Below, one piece after another: positions 9,236 to 18,240 of a stretch of DNA of 64,000 bases; positions within the stretch are counted from its first letter, which is position 1, and each line of letters opens with the position of its first letter. Position numbers and translations under genes: made by a program. The notes beneath the pieces were generated by a model, which saw only the letters and a list, made by a program, of their open reading frames with translations, was not told the DNA's origin and searched no databases. Source of the DNA: Clostridia bacterium (GTDB lineage: Bacteria > Bacillota > DAOUPZ01); NCBI GenBank assembly GCA_030625885.1, contig DAOUPZ010000015.1, forward strand, positions 36,330 to 100,329, written 5' to 3'.

Positions 9236-9455
9236 TTTAGTATTTCCCCCAATATTGGAAAAAGTGATTGAATTTATAGTCTATGCTATAGATTTTTTTA
9301 TCTTTTATTTCCAACTAGCCAACTGCCCTGTGAAATTAAACTCTATGAAAAAATACTTAATGCGTTCACTATAATAATTTTTTTGATGTTGTATATTTAT
9401 AATATTTTAATATTTTTTTACAAAATTAGACAAAAAAACTGTTTGCTTAGTGTTA

Positions 9456-9476
9456 CAATCATTAATGGAATGATTG
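9456..9476. promoter_or_regulatory. Inverted repeat upstream of SLH protein gene
   Basis: CAATCATT-N5-AATGATTG lies 33 bp before the surface-protein start, where it could be an operator or a 5' UTR stem. The 236-9508 interval is otherwise AT-rich and empty. Confidence 0.35.
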
Positions 9477-9508
9477 ATTACTAATATTAAAAACTAAAGG
9501 GGTAAAAT

Positions 9509-11320
9509 ATGAAAAATAAAACGATTGTTTTCACAATTCTTTCTGTTTTAGTCATTTTAAGTTCACTGATTATGTTTCCAAATACGATGGCGCTTGCTGA
9601 AGAAAATGAAATAACATATGAAAAAAAGGTGATCACTAGAGCTGAAATGAGCAGGTTCTTGGTCCAATCCTTAAAATTAGAAGATGTGGATATTGAAGAA
9701 GTAAGAACGTTCCCTGATGTGCCTCCAGAACATGATTATTATAACGAAATCTCTATTGTTGAAAAATTAGGGATTTTGGCTGGATATGAAGACGGATATT
9801 TTAGACCCAATAATGGTTTAACCAGAGCAGAATGTGCCCTTATCTTTTGTAGGGCTCTAAGATTAGATAGACAAACTCCTTTTTCAATATCTCCTAAGAT
9901 TCAAATAAATGATATTGGAGAAACCCATTGGGCAGAAAGATTTATCATTCAAGTCGTTAATTTAGGTTTAATGGATGTTGATACAAATGGTAATTTTAGA
10001 CCATATGAAAATATGGTCATGTCGCTGGAACCGGATTATACATTATATGATATGTCAATAACAGGGATTCATGGTTATATCTATGATCAAAATGAAGATG
10101 TAGATGAAATAGAAATGAGTCTATATGGTTCTGATTTGCAATTAGTAGGAATATCAAAAACAGATGAAAACGGATATTACGAGTTTAATAGTATTCCGGA
10201 AGGGGTTTATTCTATAAGCTGCAATCTCTGTCAAATCGATGATATTAACGTTGTTGATGGAAAGTTCATATCATTGTTTACGACGCGTACGCTGGAAGGT
10301 GATGTGAACGCTGACCAGCGTGTAGATATCAACGATATTGCTTTAATGGCTCAAAAATATCATACAACAGGTAGTGGCGTTATGGATGTTAATCATGATA
10401 ACATAATTGATATTTTTGATTTGGTGAGCGTTGCGAAGAATGTTGGCTTAACTCTTCAAGATTGTGTTTTTAAAACCGAAGTTGTCAATGTTAGTACGGG
10501 TAATGTTGAAGCAATAAGCTTGATTGACAATACGCTTAATGATAATAAGGTTAGGATTAATGGTGAAGTTTACAGTTTATTTGAGGATAATCCACTTGAT
10601 TATATAGGGGTGGAAGTTGAATATTGTTATAATGCTGACAAAGGAATATGTATGATAAGATCAATTACGGATGAGGAAAAAGTTTTCTTTGATGGGGTAA
10701 GACAATATTTCTCTTATGATCATGAAGTTGAATTGTTTTTTAATGATTTAGATTGTAAAATAGCAGATAATGCAAGGATATATATTAACAACAAAACTAA
10801 AAATATTGATGGTGATGCGTGTGGTACTTACGGTCGCTTTGTATTGAACGATAACGGGGAAATTATTTTCGCTTATCTGTTTGATTTTGCTAAAACAGGT
10901 GCTGTAAAAGAAGTGAATGACACCCAAATTGCTTATTATGCTGCTGATTCAGGTTATCAAGAGATGCTTGAATTAGGTAATTATCAAGAGGCTTATATAC
11001 TTGATGATTGCTTCAATATGCTTGATGCTCAGCAAATCAATATTGATAGTATCATTGAATACTGGGAAGAAGATGATCGATTATTCCTATTAGTAAACAA
11101 CATGTCTGCAACGGGGTGTTTTGACGGAGCAGCACAGCGTTGGCTAACAATTGGTGGTTCGAATTATCATATAGGGGATACGGTAATTTTTTCAGAAGAT
11201 AACAAAGAGTCATTTTCTGTATTAGAAGATACGATGGATATGCTTGATTTGATAGGGACAAACGTAACCGTATTATTAAATGAAAAAAGGCAGATTGTAA
11301 CTTTGTATAATAATGTTTGA
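9509..11320 (+). CDS. S-layer-homology protein with dockerin-like domain
   Basis: A 603-residue exported protein. A signal peptide (about 1-30, ending MALA) precedes two or three SLH motifs at about 45-175 (ITRAEMSRFL, FPDVPPEHDYY, GYEDGYFRPNNGLTRAE, FRPYENM), which bind pyruvylated cell-wall polymer. A carboxypeptidase-regulatory or SpaA-like beta domain follows (about 188-240, GYIYDQNEDV... and DENGYYEFNSIPEG). Residues about 264-315 form a type I dockerin-like pair of calcium loops (DVNADQRVDINDIALMAQ and DVNHDNIIDIFDLVSVA). The remaining 280 residues are not recognised. It is probably an S-layer-attached surface protein; the dockerin may bind a cohesin partner not present here. Confidence 0.8.
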   Translation: MKNKTIVFTILSVLVILSSLIMFPNTMALAEENEITYEKKVITRAEMSRFLVQSLKLEDVDIEEVRTFPDVPPEHDYYNEISIVEKLGILAGYEDGYFRPNNGLTRAECALIFCRALRLDRQTPFSISPKIQINDIGETHWAERFIIQVVNLGLMDVDTNGNFRPYENMVMSLEPDYTLYDMSITGIHGYIYDQNEDVDEIEMSLYGSDLQLVGISKTDENGYYEFNSIPEGVYSISCNLCQIDDINVVDGKFISLFTTRTLEGDVNADQRVDINDIALMAQKYHTTGSGVMDVNHDNIIDIFDLVSVAKNVGLTLQDCVFKTEVVNVSTGNVEAISLIDNTLNDNKVRINGEVYSLFEDNPLDYIGVEVEYCYNADKGICMIRSITDEEKVFFDGVRQYFSYDHEVELFFNDLDCKIADNARIYINNKTKNIDGDACGTYGRFVLNDNGEIIFAYLFDFAKTGAVKEVNDTQIAYYAADSGYQEMLELGNYQEAYILDDCFNMLDAQQINIDSIIEYWEEDDRLFLLVNNMSATGCFDGAAQRWLTIGGSNYHIGDTVIFSEDNKESFSVLEDTMDMLDLIGTNVTVLLNEKRQIVTLYNNV

Positions 11321-11855
11321 TAGGGATGATTTAATATAAATCTTTTTATATTGATAAATAGAAGTGTACACCCATCATTAGATGCAGATAAAAAATGTCT
11401 GTTAATCTACTTATGAGCGTGCACTTCATTTGATTTAAAAAAGGACATGACTACCATTGCTGCGATAAGTTTCCTTCCAGCATAACCATCCCTAATGTAA
11501 TGTTTGTTTACTTACGGTTTTATCTTTTAAAATCTTTTACTTTCCGCTTTCAACTGAAAAACGCCGAATGGGGTTTTTCTTATGTTATAGGACTATGAGA
11601 AAATAAAACCAAATCATCTTGCAAGAGCAATTCTAAATGCAAAATCTTTATTGCAAAGCATATATTTATTGTTTTTTACTTTAGTCTTTTAATTATGAAT
11701 TATGAATTGTGAATTATGAATTAAAAAAACAGCATACGCCGTTTTTTTTATAGGACTTTTTTCCCAAAAATAGCCTGTCTACTAATATTGACATAAATCG
11801 ACATGGAAAATTGGTATAATTATAAAAATGAATATATTTTCTTGGGGGGGAAAAA
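11321..11855. other. Intergenic region with hairpins and repeats
   Basis: No gene was found. An imperfect long hairpin (11360-11429, arms AGAAGTGTACAC and GCGTGCACTTC) may end the SLH transcript. A small AAAAACGCC...GGGGTTTTT stem lies at about 11561-11580. The AATTATGAATT repeat follows at 11686-11724. Near 11788-11820 are TTGACA and TATAAT boxes, but 21 bp apart, too far for a standard promoter. Confidence 0.5.
11686..11724 (+). repeat. AATTATGAATT-type short repeat, copy 1
   Basis: CTTTTAATTATGAATTATGA followed by ATTGTGAATTATGAATTA recurs nearly identically at 12509-12549. It is a low-complexity, near-palindromic intergenic word repeat. Confidence 0.6.
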
Positions 11856-12233
11856 ATGTATAAGATTTTACTGGTGGATGATTATCCGGTGATCCGTGAA
11901 GTGATGCAGGAGTTTTTTGAATTGTCGGCCTGTGAGTTTGAAATTATTGCCGAAGCCAGCAATGGTAAAGAAGCGCTGGATTTAGCTGCTGAGTATCATC
12001 CAGATTTAATTTTGATGGATATTACGATGCCAATTATGGATGGACTTGAAGCAACCAGGCATTTAGTGGCTGATAAGAACCCTGCTGTTATTATTACGTA
12101 CACCAGTTATCAATATAATGATCTTAGACAAAAAGCGATTCAGGCAGGGGCAACGGCTCATATGGTGAAGCCTTTTGATTTTAATGATTTAATTCGAACC
12201 ATGCAAAAAGCAATCAACCAAAAAACTGCATAA
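11856..12233 (+). CDS. Stand-alone CheY-like receiver protein
   Basis: A 125-residue single-domain response regulator with no output domain. The acidic pair D8-D9, phosphoacceptor D55 (LILMDITMP), the hydroxyl residue in IITYTSY and the lysine in HMVKPFD are all present, so it should accept phosphate. Such proteins act by protein contact, as in chemotaxis, phosphorelays or pilus control. No kinase is adjacent, and its partner is unknown. The ribosome site is a run of G (cttgggggg). It has its own terminator. Confidence 0.88.
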   Translation: MYKILLVDDYPVIREVMQEFFELSACEFEIIAEASNGKEALDLAAEYHPDLILMDITMPIMDGLEATRHLVADKNPAVIITYTSYQYNDLRQKAIQAGATAHMVKPFDFNDLIRTMQKAINQKTA

Positions 12234-12252
12234 AACATGCGTAAGTGAGAAG

Positions 12253-12280
12253 AGCTCAGGTGTATTTGCCTGAGCTTTTT
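12253..12280 (+). terminator. Terminator after CheY-like gene
   Basis: AGCTCAGG and CCTGAGCT form a perfect stem followed by TTTTT. Confidence 0.85.
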
Positions 12281-12408
12281 GATATACTATGGAAAAGGTA
12301 AGTAGTTAGTGGCTAGTGGCAAGTGGGAAGTAGGCGTACATTGATATTTTGTAGTATTAGCTTTTTAATTATATTCATTGTAATTAAATGTTTTAACCAT
12401 GCAAAAAT

Positions 12409-12443
12409 GGGGACACACCACTCGTACCTCGCGGAATGTCCCC
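12409..12443 (+). repeat. REP-like palindromic element, copy 2
   Basis: GGGGACACACCACTCGTACC leads into TCGCGGAATGTCCCC. The flanks ATGCAAAAATGG and CCATTTCTGCAT extend the stem to about 12399-12453. It is the same family as 6135-6168 and 40295-40329. The rest of 12281-12565 holds word-like repeats (ttagtggctagtggcaagtgg at about 12306) and no gene. Confidence 0.75.
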
Positions 12444-12508
12444 ATTTCTGCATTAAGATTTCGCATTGTTAAAACAAGTTGCTTGCAGTAAAGTTTTTAA
12501 TCTTTGAT

Positions 12509-12549
12509 CTTTTAATTATGAATTATGAATTGTAAATTGTGAATTATTA
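12509..12549 (+). repeat. AATTATGAATT-type short repeat, copy 2
   Basis: A near copy of 11686-11724, lying directly before the aroE ribosome site. Confidence 0.6.
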
Positions 12550-12565
12550 AGAGGGAGGTTAAGAA

Positions 12566-13438
12566 ATGAAAATAGATGGAACTACTAGGTTGGCCGGTGT
12601 GATGGGGTACCCTATTGAACATACTTTATCACCTGTTATTCATAATGCTGCTTTTAAGAATTTAAACATGAATGGTTGTTATCTACCGCTTTCTGTGCAT
12701 CCTGATCAATTGCAAAAAGCGGTGCAAGGGTGCCAGAGTATGAACTATATGGGATTTAATGTGACGATTCCTCATAAACAGGCGGTAATGGGATTTTTAG
12801 ATGTGATCAGTGAGGAAGCACAGCTGATTGGTGCGGTTAATACGGTGGTATGTAAAGAGGGCAAGTTATACGGTTATAATACAGACGGTATTGGTTTTAT
12901 AAAATCGTTACAAAACAGCTGCCGAGAAATTGAATGGGATAAACAAAAAATGGTGTTATTGGGGTCGGGTGGGGCAGCCCGGGCTGTGGCCGTACAAAGT
13001 GCTTTGACGGGTATTCATGATATCACGATTATTACACGGGAAGTTGATCAAGGAGAAGAAATTGCGTCAACGATCAAAGAAGCTAAGAGACAGACTAAGA
13101 TGACGATTTATCCCTGGGAGGCGTGCTTTTTTAAAAAGGCTTTAAGTGATGCAACGTTGTTGGTGAATGGTACACCGGTGGGAATGGCACCTCGGATAGA
13201 TGAATCACCATTGAAAAATCATGATTGGATTCATAAGAATATGATGGTATATGATTTAATTTACAATCCACAGCAAACCCAGCTTTTGCAGGAAGCAGAA
13301 CGAAGGGGTGCTATTATACAAAATGGGTTGGAGATGCTTATCTTTCAGGGCGCAGCTGCTTTTGAAAAGTGGACAGGTGTTTTTCCACCTGTGGATGTGA
13401 TGCGTCAGGCGGCAAATGAGGTTTTAGATGATCGGTAG
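12566..13438 (+). CDS. aroE: Shikimate dehydrogenase
   Basis: A 290-residue NADPH-dependent enzyme that reduces 3-dehydroshikimate to shikimate in aromatic amino-acid synthesis. The substrate-binding region has GYPIEHTLSPVIHN at the N-terminus and the catalytic lysine in NVTIPHKQAV. GAVNTV and YNTDGIGF carry further active-site residues. The nucleotide-binding loop is LLGSGGAARAVAV. Length fits the family. The start follows gagggagg. A separate shikimate-pathway gene, aroQ, occurs 8 kb downstream after the pilus operon, so the pilus genes appear to interrupt an aro/efp neighbourhood. Confidence 0.95.
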   Translation: MKIDGTTRLAGVMGYPIEHTLSPVIHNAAFKNLNMNGCYLPLSVHPDQLQKAVQGCQSMNYMGFNVTIPHKQAVMGFLDVISEEAQLIGAVNTVVCKEGKLYGYNTDGIGFIKSLQNSCREIEWDKQKMVLLGSGGAARAVAVQSALTGIHDITIITREVDQGEEIASTIKEAKRQTKMTIYPWEACFFKKALSDATLLVNGTPVGMAPRIDESPLKNHDWIHKNMMVYDLIYNPQQTQLLQEAERRGAIIQNGLEMLIFQGAAAFEKWTGVFPPVDVMRQAANEVLDDR

Positions 13439-13440
13439 CT

Positions 13441-13484
13441 AAAAGGGCTGTTAAGTTTCACTAGTGAAACTTAACAGCCCTTTT
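13441..13484. terminator. Strong hairpin after aroE
   Basis: A perfect 20-bp stem (AAAAGGGCTGTTAAGTTTCA and its complement) closes on a very short loop. It works in either direction and separates aroE from the pilus operon. Confidence 0.9.
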
Positions 13485-13617
13485 AGTTTGTTCCTCCTTC
13501 TCCAAAAAATATTTAAAATATCATTCAAAAAAAGAAGGAATTCCGCATATAGTTCCATAATATACAAAATAATTACAAATATTTAAACAAATTACAGATA
13601 ATTCAAGGTGAGCGTTT

Positions 13618-14886
13618 ATGAGAAAAAAAGGAAACCTTTTTGGGTTATACAATATGGCCAATGAAGAACGAGATTTATTACGGGAAATGGGACCGGGGGA
13701 AGAAGAAGCAACGGTCATTGATATGGTTGATGACATTATTAAAAGAGGTTATCTAGAAGGTGCTAGCGACATTCATTTTGAACCCCAGGAAAACCGTTTA
13801 AGAGTTCGGTTTCGTATTGACGGGGTATTGGAAGAAGGCCCCTTTTTACCCCATAGGCTGATTGCCCCTATTATATCACGTATAAAAATTATGGCTAATT
13901 TAGACATTGGTGAGAAACGATTGCCCCAGGATGGTCATATATTTCAGATGAGTGAAACCGGGAAAGGGTTTCATCTTCGTGTTTCTACGATACTGACCTC
14001 TCAGGGTGAGAAAGTTGCGCTAAGGCTTTTACCGCAGGAAAATGAGGTATTCAGCTTGTGTGATTTAGGGTTTACGCCATCATCTTTAAACATACTGGAG
14101 TCGCTGATTCATGTTCCCAATGGAATGATCTTAATTACCGGACCAACAGGTTGTGGGAAAACAAGCACCCTTTATGCCATTTTAAAAGCGCTGAATAGCA
14201 CGGGACGAAATATTATATCTATTGAAGATCCCATAGAATGTGAAATGAGTGGTGTCAATCAGATTTCCGTTAACCTGTCAGCGGGACTTGATTTTGCAAG
14301 GGGGTTACGTGCTATTTTGCGTCAGGATCCAGATGTTATCATGATTGGTGAAATCAGGGATGCAGAAACGGCATCAATCGCTGTACGTGCTGCCATTGCC
14401 GGACGTTTGGTGTTAAGCAGTCTTCATACAAGAGATGCGGTCGGTGCGATAACGCGTTTGCTCGATATGGGTATTCCGCGTTATAAGGTGGAAGCCTCGC
14501 TTGTGGGCGTGGTAGCACAGCGTCTGGTGGCCAGGCTTTGCCCTTATTGTCGTACGGTAACGGATGATACGTCTTCTAGTTCCTTGAATGGTTCAGGTAT
14601 CCCGCCTTTTTTCGAGGGGGGGCATTTTTATCAGCAAAAGGGTTGTTCCAAATGTCGTGGCAAAGGATATAAAGGGCGTGTATTGCTCCACGAAACATTT
14701 ATTGTCAATCAAGCGATTCAGAATTTGATTCATCGGGGTGCATCAGAGCTTGAATTAAGGCGCATGGCTCAAAAACAGGGGATGGAAACGTTATGGGAAG
14801 CGGGATTACAAAAAGCCAGACAAGGAGAAACCACTTTGGCGGAAATCGAGCGTGTCACTTTGGGGGAAAAGAGCAGAAGGAATTAG
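13618..14886 (+). CDS. pilB: Type IV pilus / type II secretion assembly ATPase
   Basis: A 422-residue hexameric motor ATPase of the PilB/GspE family. The Walker A loop (GPTGCGKTST) is at about residues 175-184, the Asp box and Walker B (DPDVIMIGEIRD) at about 240, and the His box at SSLHTRDAVGA. A tetracysteine zinc site (CPYC ... CSKCRGKG) is near 320-345. The protein is shorter than typical PilB (about 560): the N-terminal MshEN domain, which can bind c-di-GMP, is missing. It starts an operon with four pseudopilins and pilMNO. No pilC, pilT or prepilin peptidase gene is in this window. Confidence 0.93.
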   Translation: MRKKGNLFGLYNMANEERDLLREMGPGEEEATVIDMVDDIIKRGYLEGASDIHFEPQENRLRVRFRIDGVLEEGPFLPHRLIAPIISRIKIMANLDIGEKRLPQDGHIFQMSETGKGFHLRVSTILTSQGEKVALRLLPQENEVFSLCDLGFTPSSLNILESLIHVPNGMILITGPTGCGKTSTLYAILKALNSTGRNIISIEDPIECEMSGVNQISVNLSAGLDFARGLRAILRQDPDVIMIGEIRDAETASIAVRAAIAGRLVLSSLHTRDAVGAITRLLDMGIPRYKVEASLVGVVAQRLVARLCPYCRTVTDDTSSSSLNGSGIPPFFEGGHFYQQKGCSKCRGKGYKGRVLLHETFIVNQAIQNLIHRGASELELRRMAQKQGMETLWEAGLQKARQGETTLAEIERVTLGEKSRRN

Positions 14887-15353
14887 GGCTATCTCTATTT
14901 GAAGTTTGTATCGTACTTTGTGTTTTGTCGTTATTATGGGCTATAGCTGCGCCCCGTGTACATCTTTTTTCATTTCTACTCAAAAATGAAGCAGAAAAAA
15001 TCCGGCAGGAATTAATGTGGGCCAAGCAAAGTGCCATCATTCATAATAAACCTTATAAAGTGGAATTTAGGACAGATTTAGATACGTTCCGCATCAGTGT
15101 TTTTGATGATCGTAAAAGACAATATGTTCTTGAAAAAGAATTGACACTGACTCGGGGGATCGATATGATTTCTACCAATTTAAAAGGTTTTCCTTATGGT
15201 CGTGTTATCTTTTATCCTCGTGAATATGGTGGCGAGGGAATCCCTACTGTTTCTAGCGGCGGTAAGGTTATCCTAAAACAGGGGAAGCAGCTGCGCTTTG
15301 TTATTATTACGCCGGTAACTGGAAGGGTGAGAGTAGATAATGTCTATCCGTAA
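14793..15353 (+). CDS. GspH/FimT-like pseudopilin with long leader
   Basis: A 186-residue protein with a prepilin motif: a glycine followed by LSLFEVCIVLCVLSLLW, so cleavage would leave leucine at +1 and glutamate at +5. No start codon exists in frame between 14793 and the motif, so the leader is about 32 residues, overlapping pilB by 94 bp; typical leaders are 6-15. Either this long leader is real or an unusual start codon such as ATT is used. The rest resembles a GspH beta domain (KPYKVEFRTDLDTFRISVFD). It is probably a minor pilin priming pilus assembly. Confidence 0.75.
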   Translation: MGSGITKSQTRRNHFGGNRACHFGGKEQKELGLSLFEVCIVLCVLSLLWAIAAPRVHLFSFLLKNEAEKIRQELMWAKQSAIIHNKPYKVEFRTDLDTFRISVFDDRKRQYVLEKELTLTRGIDMISTNLKGFPYGRVIFYPREYGGEGIPTVSSGGKVILKQGKQLRFVIITPVTGRVRVDNVYP

Positions 15354-15729
15354 TGAAAAAGGGGTTTTGTTTATCGATGTTAGTATTGCTTTGATGATTA
15401 TCGGGATGATGGCGGCGCCTTTAGCGGAGTTTTGGCTGCTAGGTGAAAAGGTCAAAATTCATTGTAGGGAAAGGACAATATCATCGGAGATCGCTCAGGA
15501 AAAGATGGAGAATTTAAAAGGGGAGGCAGATGTGGCTGTTGGAAGTAAAGCAGGTCGGTGTACCCTTTCTGAAATGGAATTTTCATACACAATTGATGTT
15601 TGGCAGACAGATTGGGAAGGGTTGGTGAAGATTCAGGTGACCGTATGGCCGGATGAACACAAAAACCAACGCGTGATTCTAACAACGCTAAAAAGGGTGG
15701 ATTCTAATGAAACGGAGACAACGGGCTGA
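15340..15729 (+). CDS. GspI/PilV-like pseudopilin
   Basis: A 129-residue protein with a short leader (MSIRNEKG) and hydrophobic helix VLFIDVSIALMIIGMMAAPL. The +5 residue is aspartate, not the usual glutamate, a conservative but uncommon change. It overlaps the preceding pseudopilin by 14 bp and the next by 23 bp, so all are translationally coupled. By order and size it fits the GspI/PilV position of a minor-pilin tip complex. Confidence 0.7.
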   Translation: MSIRNEKGVLFIDVSIALMIIGMMAAPLAEFWLLGEKVKIHCRERTISSEIAQEKMENLKGEADVAVGSKAGRCTLSEMEFSYTIDVWQTDWEGLVKIQVTVWPDEHKNQRVILTTLKRVDSNETETTG

Positions 15730-16216
15730 GCAAGGGATGACATTGATTGAAATGGTGATTGGTTTGACGGTAATGAGTTCGCTTGTCACGCTTTTGTTTA
15801 GCTATTATTGGACGGGTTTTTCAGTTTGGAAACAGGGTGTGGTGGATGCCAATCTTTATGAAAGCGCTTGTATTGCCATGCAGATGATGGTACCCGAAAT
15901 CAGGCAAGGAACTCAGCATCGTATAAAAGTAAATTCTGGGAAACAAAATGAGGTCTGTTTTTATGATTCGGTACGTAAGGAGGAGATTTCTTATGAGAGG
16001 CGCTTAGGTCAGTTATGGCGAAAAGTTGATCGGTATACCTTAGCGGGAACAAAAATTTGTTTAGGGCAGAACCCGGTTATTTCTGATGTGGAGGATATTA
16101 GATTTGATTGGAAGCAGGAACGGAAAGCGATTGGGATTCGATTGAAGCTAAGACGGGAGAATAAGGTGTTGGAAATTGAGAATCAAGTATTTTGCTATAA
16201 CAAAGATATTGAATAG
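15707..16216 (+). CDS. GspJ/PilW-like pseudopilin
   Basis: A 169-residue protein with leader MKRRQRAEQG and a textbook prepilin helix MTLIEMVIGLTVMSSLVT, with glutamate at +5. Its size and the C-terminal part (ISDVEDIRFDWKQE) fit GspJ/PilW minor pilins. It is the third pseudopilin in the operon. Confidence 0.78.
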   Translation: MKRRQRAEQGMTLIEMVIGLTVMSSLVTLLFSYYWTGFSVWKQGVVDANLYESACIAMQMMVPEIRQGTQHRIKVNSGKQNEVCFYDSVRKEEISYERRLGQLWRKVDRYTLAGTKICLGQNPVISDVEDIRFDWKQERKAIGIRLKLRRENKVLEIENQVFCYNKDIE

Positions 16217-16226
16217 AGGTTTGGGT

Positions 16227-16682
16227 GTGGAAAATGAACGAAATAGATCAGGGAAAACAGAAAAAGGGATGGCGTGTTTGCTGGTGATCGTCTTTGTGTC
16301 CGCGATAACATTATTAGGCATCTCCTTTATGAGTACGGTATCAATTGATTTGAGTATGAGTCACAATTATGAGAATTATTTAAAATCATTATATATTGCG
16401 GAAGGCGGGATACAGCGTTCTCTATGGTTAATAGAAAATGATATGACATGGTCCTTAGGATCAGTTCAAGCGTATACGGAGATGTTAGGTGAAGATGGAT
16501 TTTTTACGGTTGAATTAGAAGGAACCATTGAAACTGGTAATATTGTTACAATGGTTGCAACAGGGATTGTTCATGAAGCAAGACGTTCAATCAAAGTTAA
16601 AGTTGAAATAGGGGATGATTATCAGGCACATATTGTTAAAGGAAGCTGGCGTGAAATTTATCCTGAAAAGAGGGGACTGTGA
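16227..16682 (+). CDS. PilX/GspK-like minor pilin
   Basis: About 151 residues from the GTG at 16227, chosen because gaggt precedes it. The N-terminal segment TEKG then MACLLVIVFVSAITLLG lacks the +5 glutamate, as in GspK/PilX proteins, and is followed by the typical YLKSLYIAEGGIQRSLWLIE, in which AEGG marks this family. It ends by overlapping the pilM start. Confidence 0.75.
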   Translation: MENERNRSGKTEKGMACLLVIVFVSAITLLGISFMSTVSIDLSMSHNYENYLKSLYIAEGGIQRSLWLIENDMTWSLGSVQAYTEMLGEDGFFTVELEGTIETGNIVTMVATGIVHEARRSIKVKVEIGDDYQAHIVKGSWREIYPEKRGL

Positions 16683-17704
16683 TGGTTGGGTTACATGAGG
16701 TATTTTTTCATCATCCTGTTATTGGGGTGGATATTGGACAATATACCATCAAAATGGTGCAAATTATTGCCAAAAGAAAGGGCAAGTACGAAATACATGC
16801 CTGGGCGGGTTCAAGAAATCAGAGTCATAATTTAGAATATTTAGTAGAAGATATTAAAAAAGTATATCAACAGGGACACTTCAAAGGACAGAAAGCAGTG
16901 ATTTGTCTTCCGCAGGAAGAACTGTTATTTGATTATGTGACATTGCCACCCACATCCGAGGAAGAATTGTCTCATAGGGTTGAGTGGGAAGCCAAAATAA
17001 AGTTCCCCTTTTTAGCTAAAAAGGGGAACTTTGACTTTAAAGTTTGTGGAGAAAGAACCTTAGTGGTTGCCAGCGAGACGCCTGTTCTGCCGCTCAAAAA
17101 ATTAATCGATCGAGCCGGATTGGACGTGGTGGCAGTGGAGGGGGCCTGTTTTGCATGGCTGAGAGCATGGGATTTTGTAATGATTCATAAAAGCATGAAA
17201 CATTTGCCTTATCGGATTATTGTTGATATCGGTTGGAAGCAAAATCGTCTGTTGCTTGCAGAGTATGATCAGCCGCTTTTGTTTAGAAGTATGAATTTGG
17301 GTGGTGAATCGTTAACAAATGCCTTGATAGATGTACATCAACTTGATTGGGATCAGGCAGAAGCTAAGAAGTGTGGGGGGCATTTTTTTTGTAATGAAGA
17401 ACCTTTCAAGGGGTGGATCAATCGGTTAATTAATGATATAAGGTGCTTTATGGAAGAAGGGAAAAAGAAATATCCAGGTATGAACGACTGTTCAATTTTA
17501 TTATTGGGGGGAGGCGCCAATCTGATGGGACTCCCTGAAGCGTTACAGATCGCGCTGGATATGCCTGTGGAAAAGTCTTCCGCTATTGTGAAGGATTATA
17601 GGTGGGGGATGGAGAATGAAAGAGAAGAGATAGAGAAAATCCTGCCACTATTTGCCGAGTCATTAGGACTGGCGTTAAGAGAGGTGGAAGGGGATGAAAA
17701 TTAA
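16679..17704 (+). CDS. pilM: Pilus assembly protein PilM
   Basis: A 341-residue actin-like ATPase that sits on the cytoplasmic side and recruits PilN and PilO. The first phosphate loop is VIGVDIGQYTIKMVQI (residues about 13-28). The second is VDIGWKQNRLLLAEYD, and the adenosine motif is ILLLGGGANLMGLPEAL. Start is GTG at 16679 overlapping the previous stop, or ATG at 16682. The order pilM-pilN-pilO is conserved. Confidence 0.9.
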   Translation: MMVGLHEVFFHHPVIGVDIGQYTIKMVQIIAKRKGKYEIHAWAGSRNQSHNLEYLVEDIKKVYQQGHFKGQKAVICLPQEELLFDYVTLPPTSEEELSHRVEWEAKIKFPFLAKKGNFDFKVCGERTLVVASETPVLPLKKLIDRAGLDVVAVEGACFAWLRAWDFVMIHKSMKHLPYRIIVDIGWKQNRLLLAEYDQPLLFRSMNLGGESLTNALIDVHQLDWDQAEAKKCGGHFFCNEEPFKGWINRLINDIRCFMEEGKKKYPGMNDCSILLLGGGANLMGLPEALQIALDMPVEKSSAIVKDYRWGMENEREEIEKILPLFAESLGLALREVEGDEN

Positions 17705-18239
17705 TTTTTTGCCCTCTGAGGCTGCACAAAAACAAGGGGTTCAATGGCATTTTTATTTGCTGATGAGCCTTTCTGCTTTTTTGATCTGTATTTTATGTAT
17801 CACACCTTTTTATTTTAATAGGATGGCAAAACGTTACCAAGATCAACAAGCACAAACAACAGTGGAAGCTGCTCATTTGGTCACTTCCTGTGAAACAGTG
17901 AGACAGCTCAAAAAGGAGAAAACAGACACTATTTATGCGATCAATGTACTCAAAAAACTACAGCAGCGTAAACAACTCTGGTCAAATTCTTTAGTAGCAT
18001 TTGAGGAGACAAATCTCATGGAGATTCAGCTGGGAGAAATAACATTGAAAGAGAACGATGATTTTATTTTTAAGGGAACAGCTTGTCAATATGAGCAAAT
18101 TGTCTCATGGATGGATATGCTGAAAGAGAGTAAGAAGTTTAGGCAATTAAAGCTGGGGCAAATGGTTCGAGAAGAAAATAGGGGTCAGGTAACGATTTCC
18201 TTTTGTTTGCAGGGACAATGGGTTGAAGGAAGTGAATAA
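17694..18239 (+). CDS. pilN: Pilus assembly protein PilN
   Basis: A 181-residue inner-membrane protein. The conserved INFLPSE motif at the N-terminus binds PilM. A single membrane helix (about 20-43) precedes a coiled coil (about 45-95) and a small PilN domain. It overlaps pilM by 11 bp. Confidence 0.88.
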   Translation: MKINFLPSEAAQKQGVQWHFYLLMSLSAFLICILCITPFYFNRMAKRYQDQQAQTTVEAAHLVTSCETVRQLKKEKTDTIYAINVLKKLQQRKQLWSNSLVAFEETNLMEIQLGEITLKENDDFIFKGTACQYEQIVSWMDMLKESKKFRQLKLGQMVREENRGQVTISFCLQGQWVEGSE

Positions 18240-18240
18240 T

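Noticed and set aside
11788..11820. Housekeeping promoter TTGACA/TATAAT for the CheY-like gene
   Set aside because: The boxes are 21 bp apart, outside the normal 16-18 bp range, so I did not list it as a promoter.
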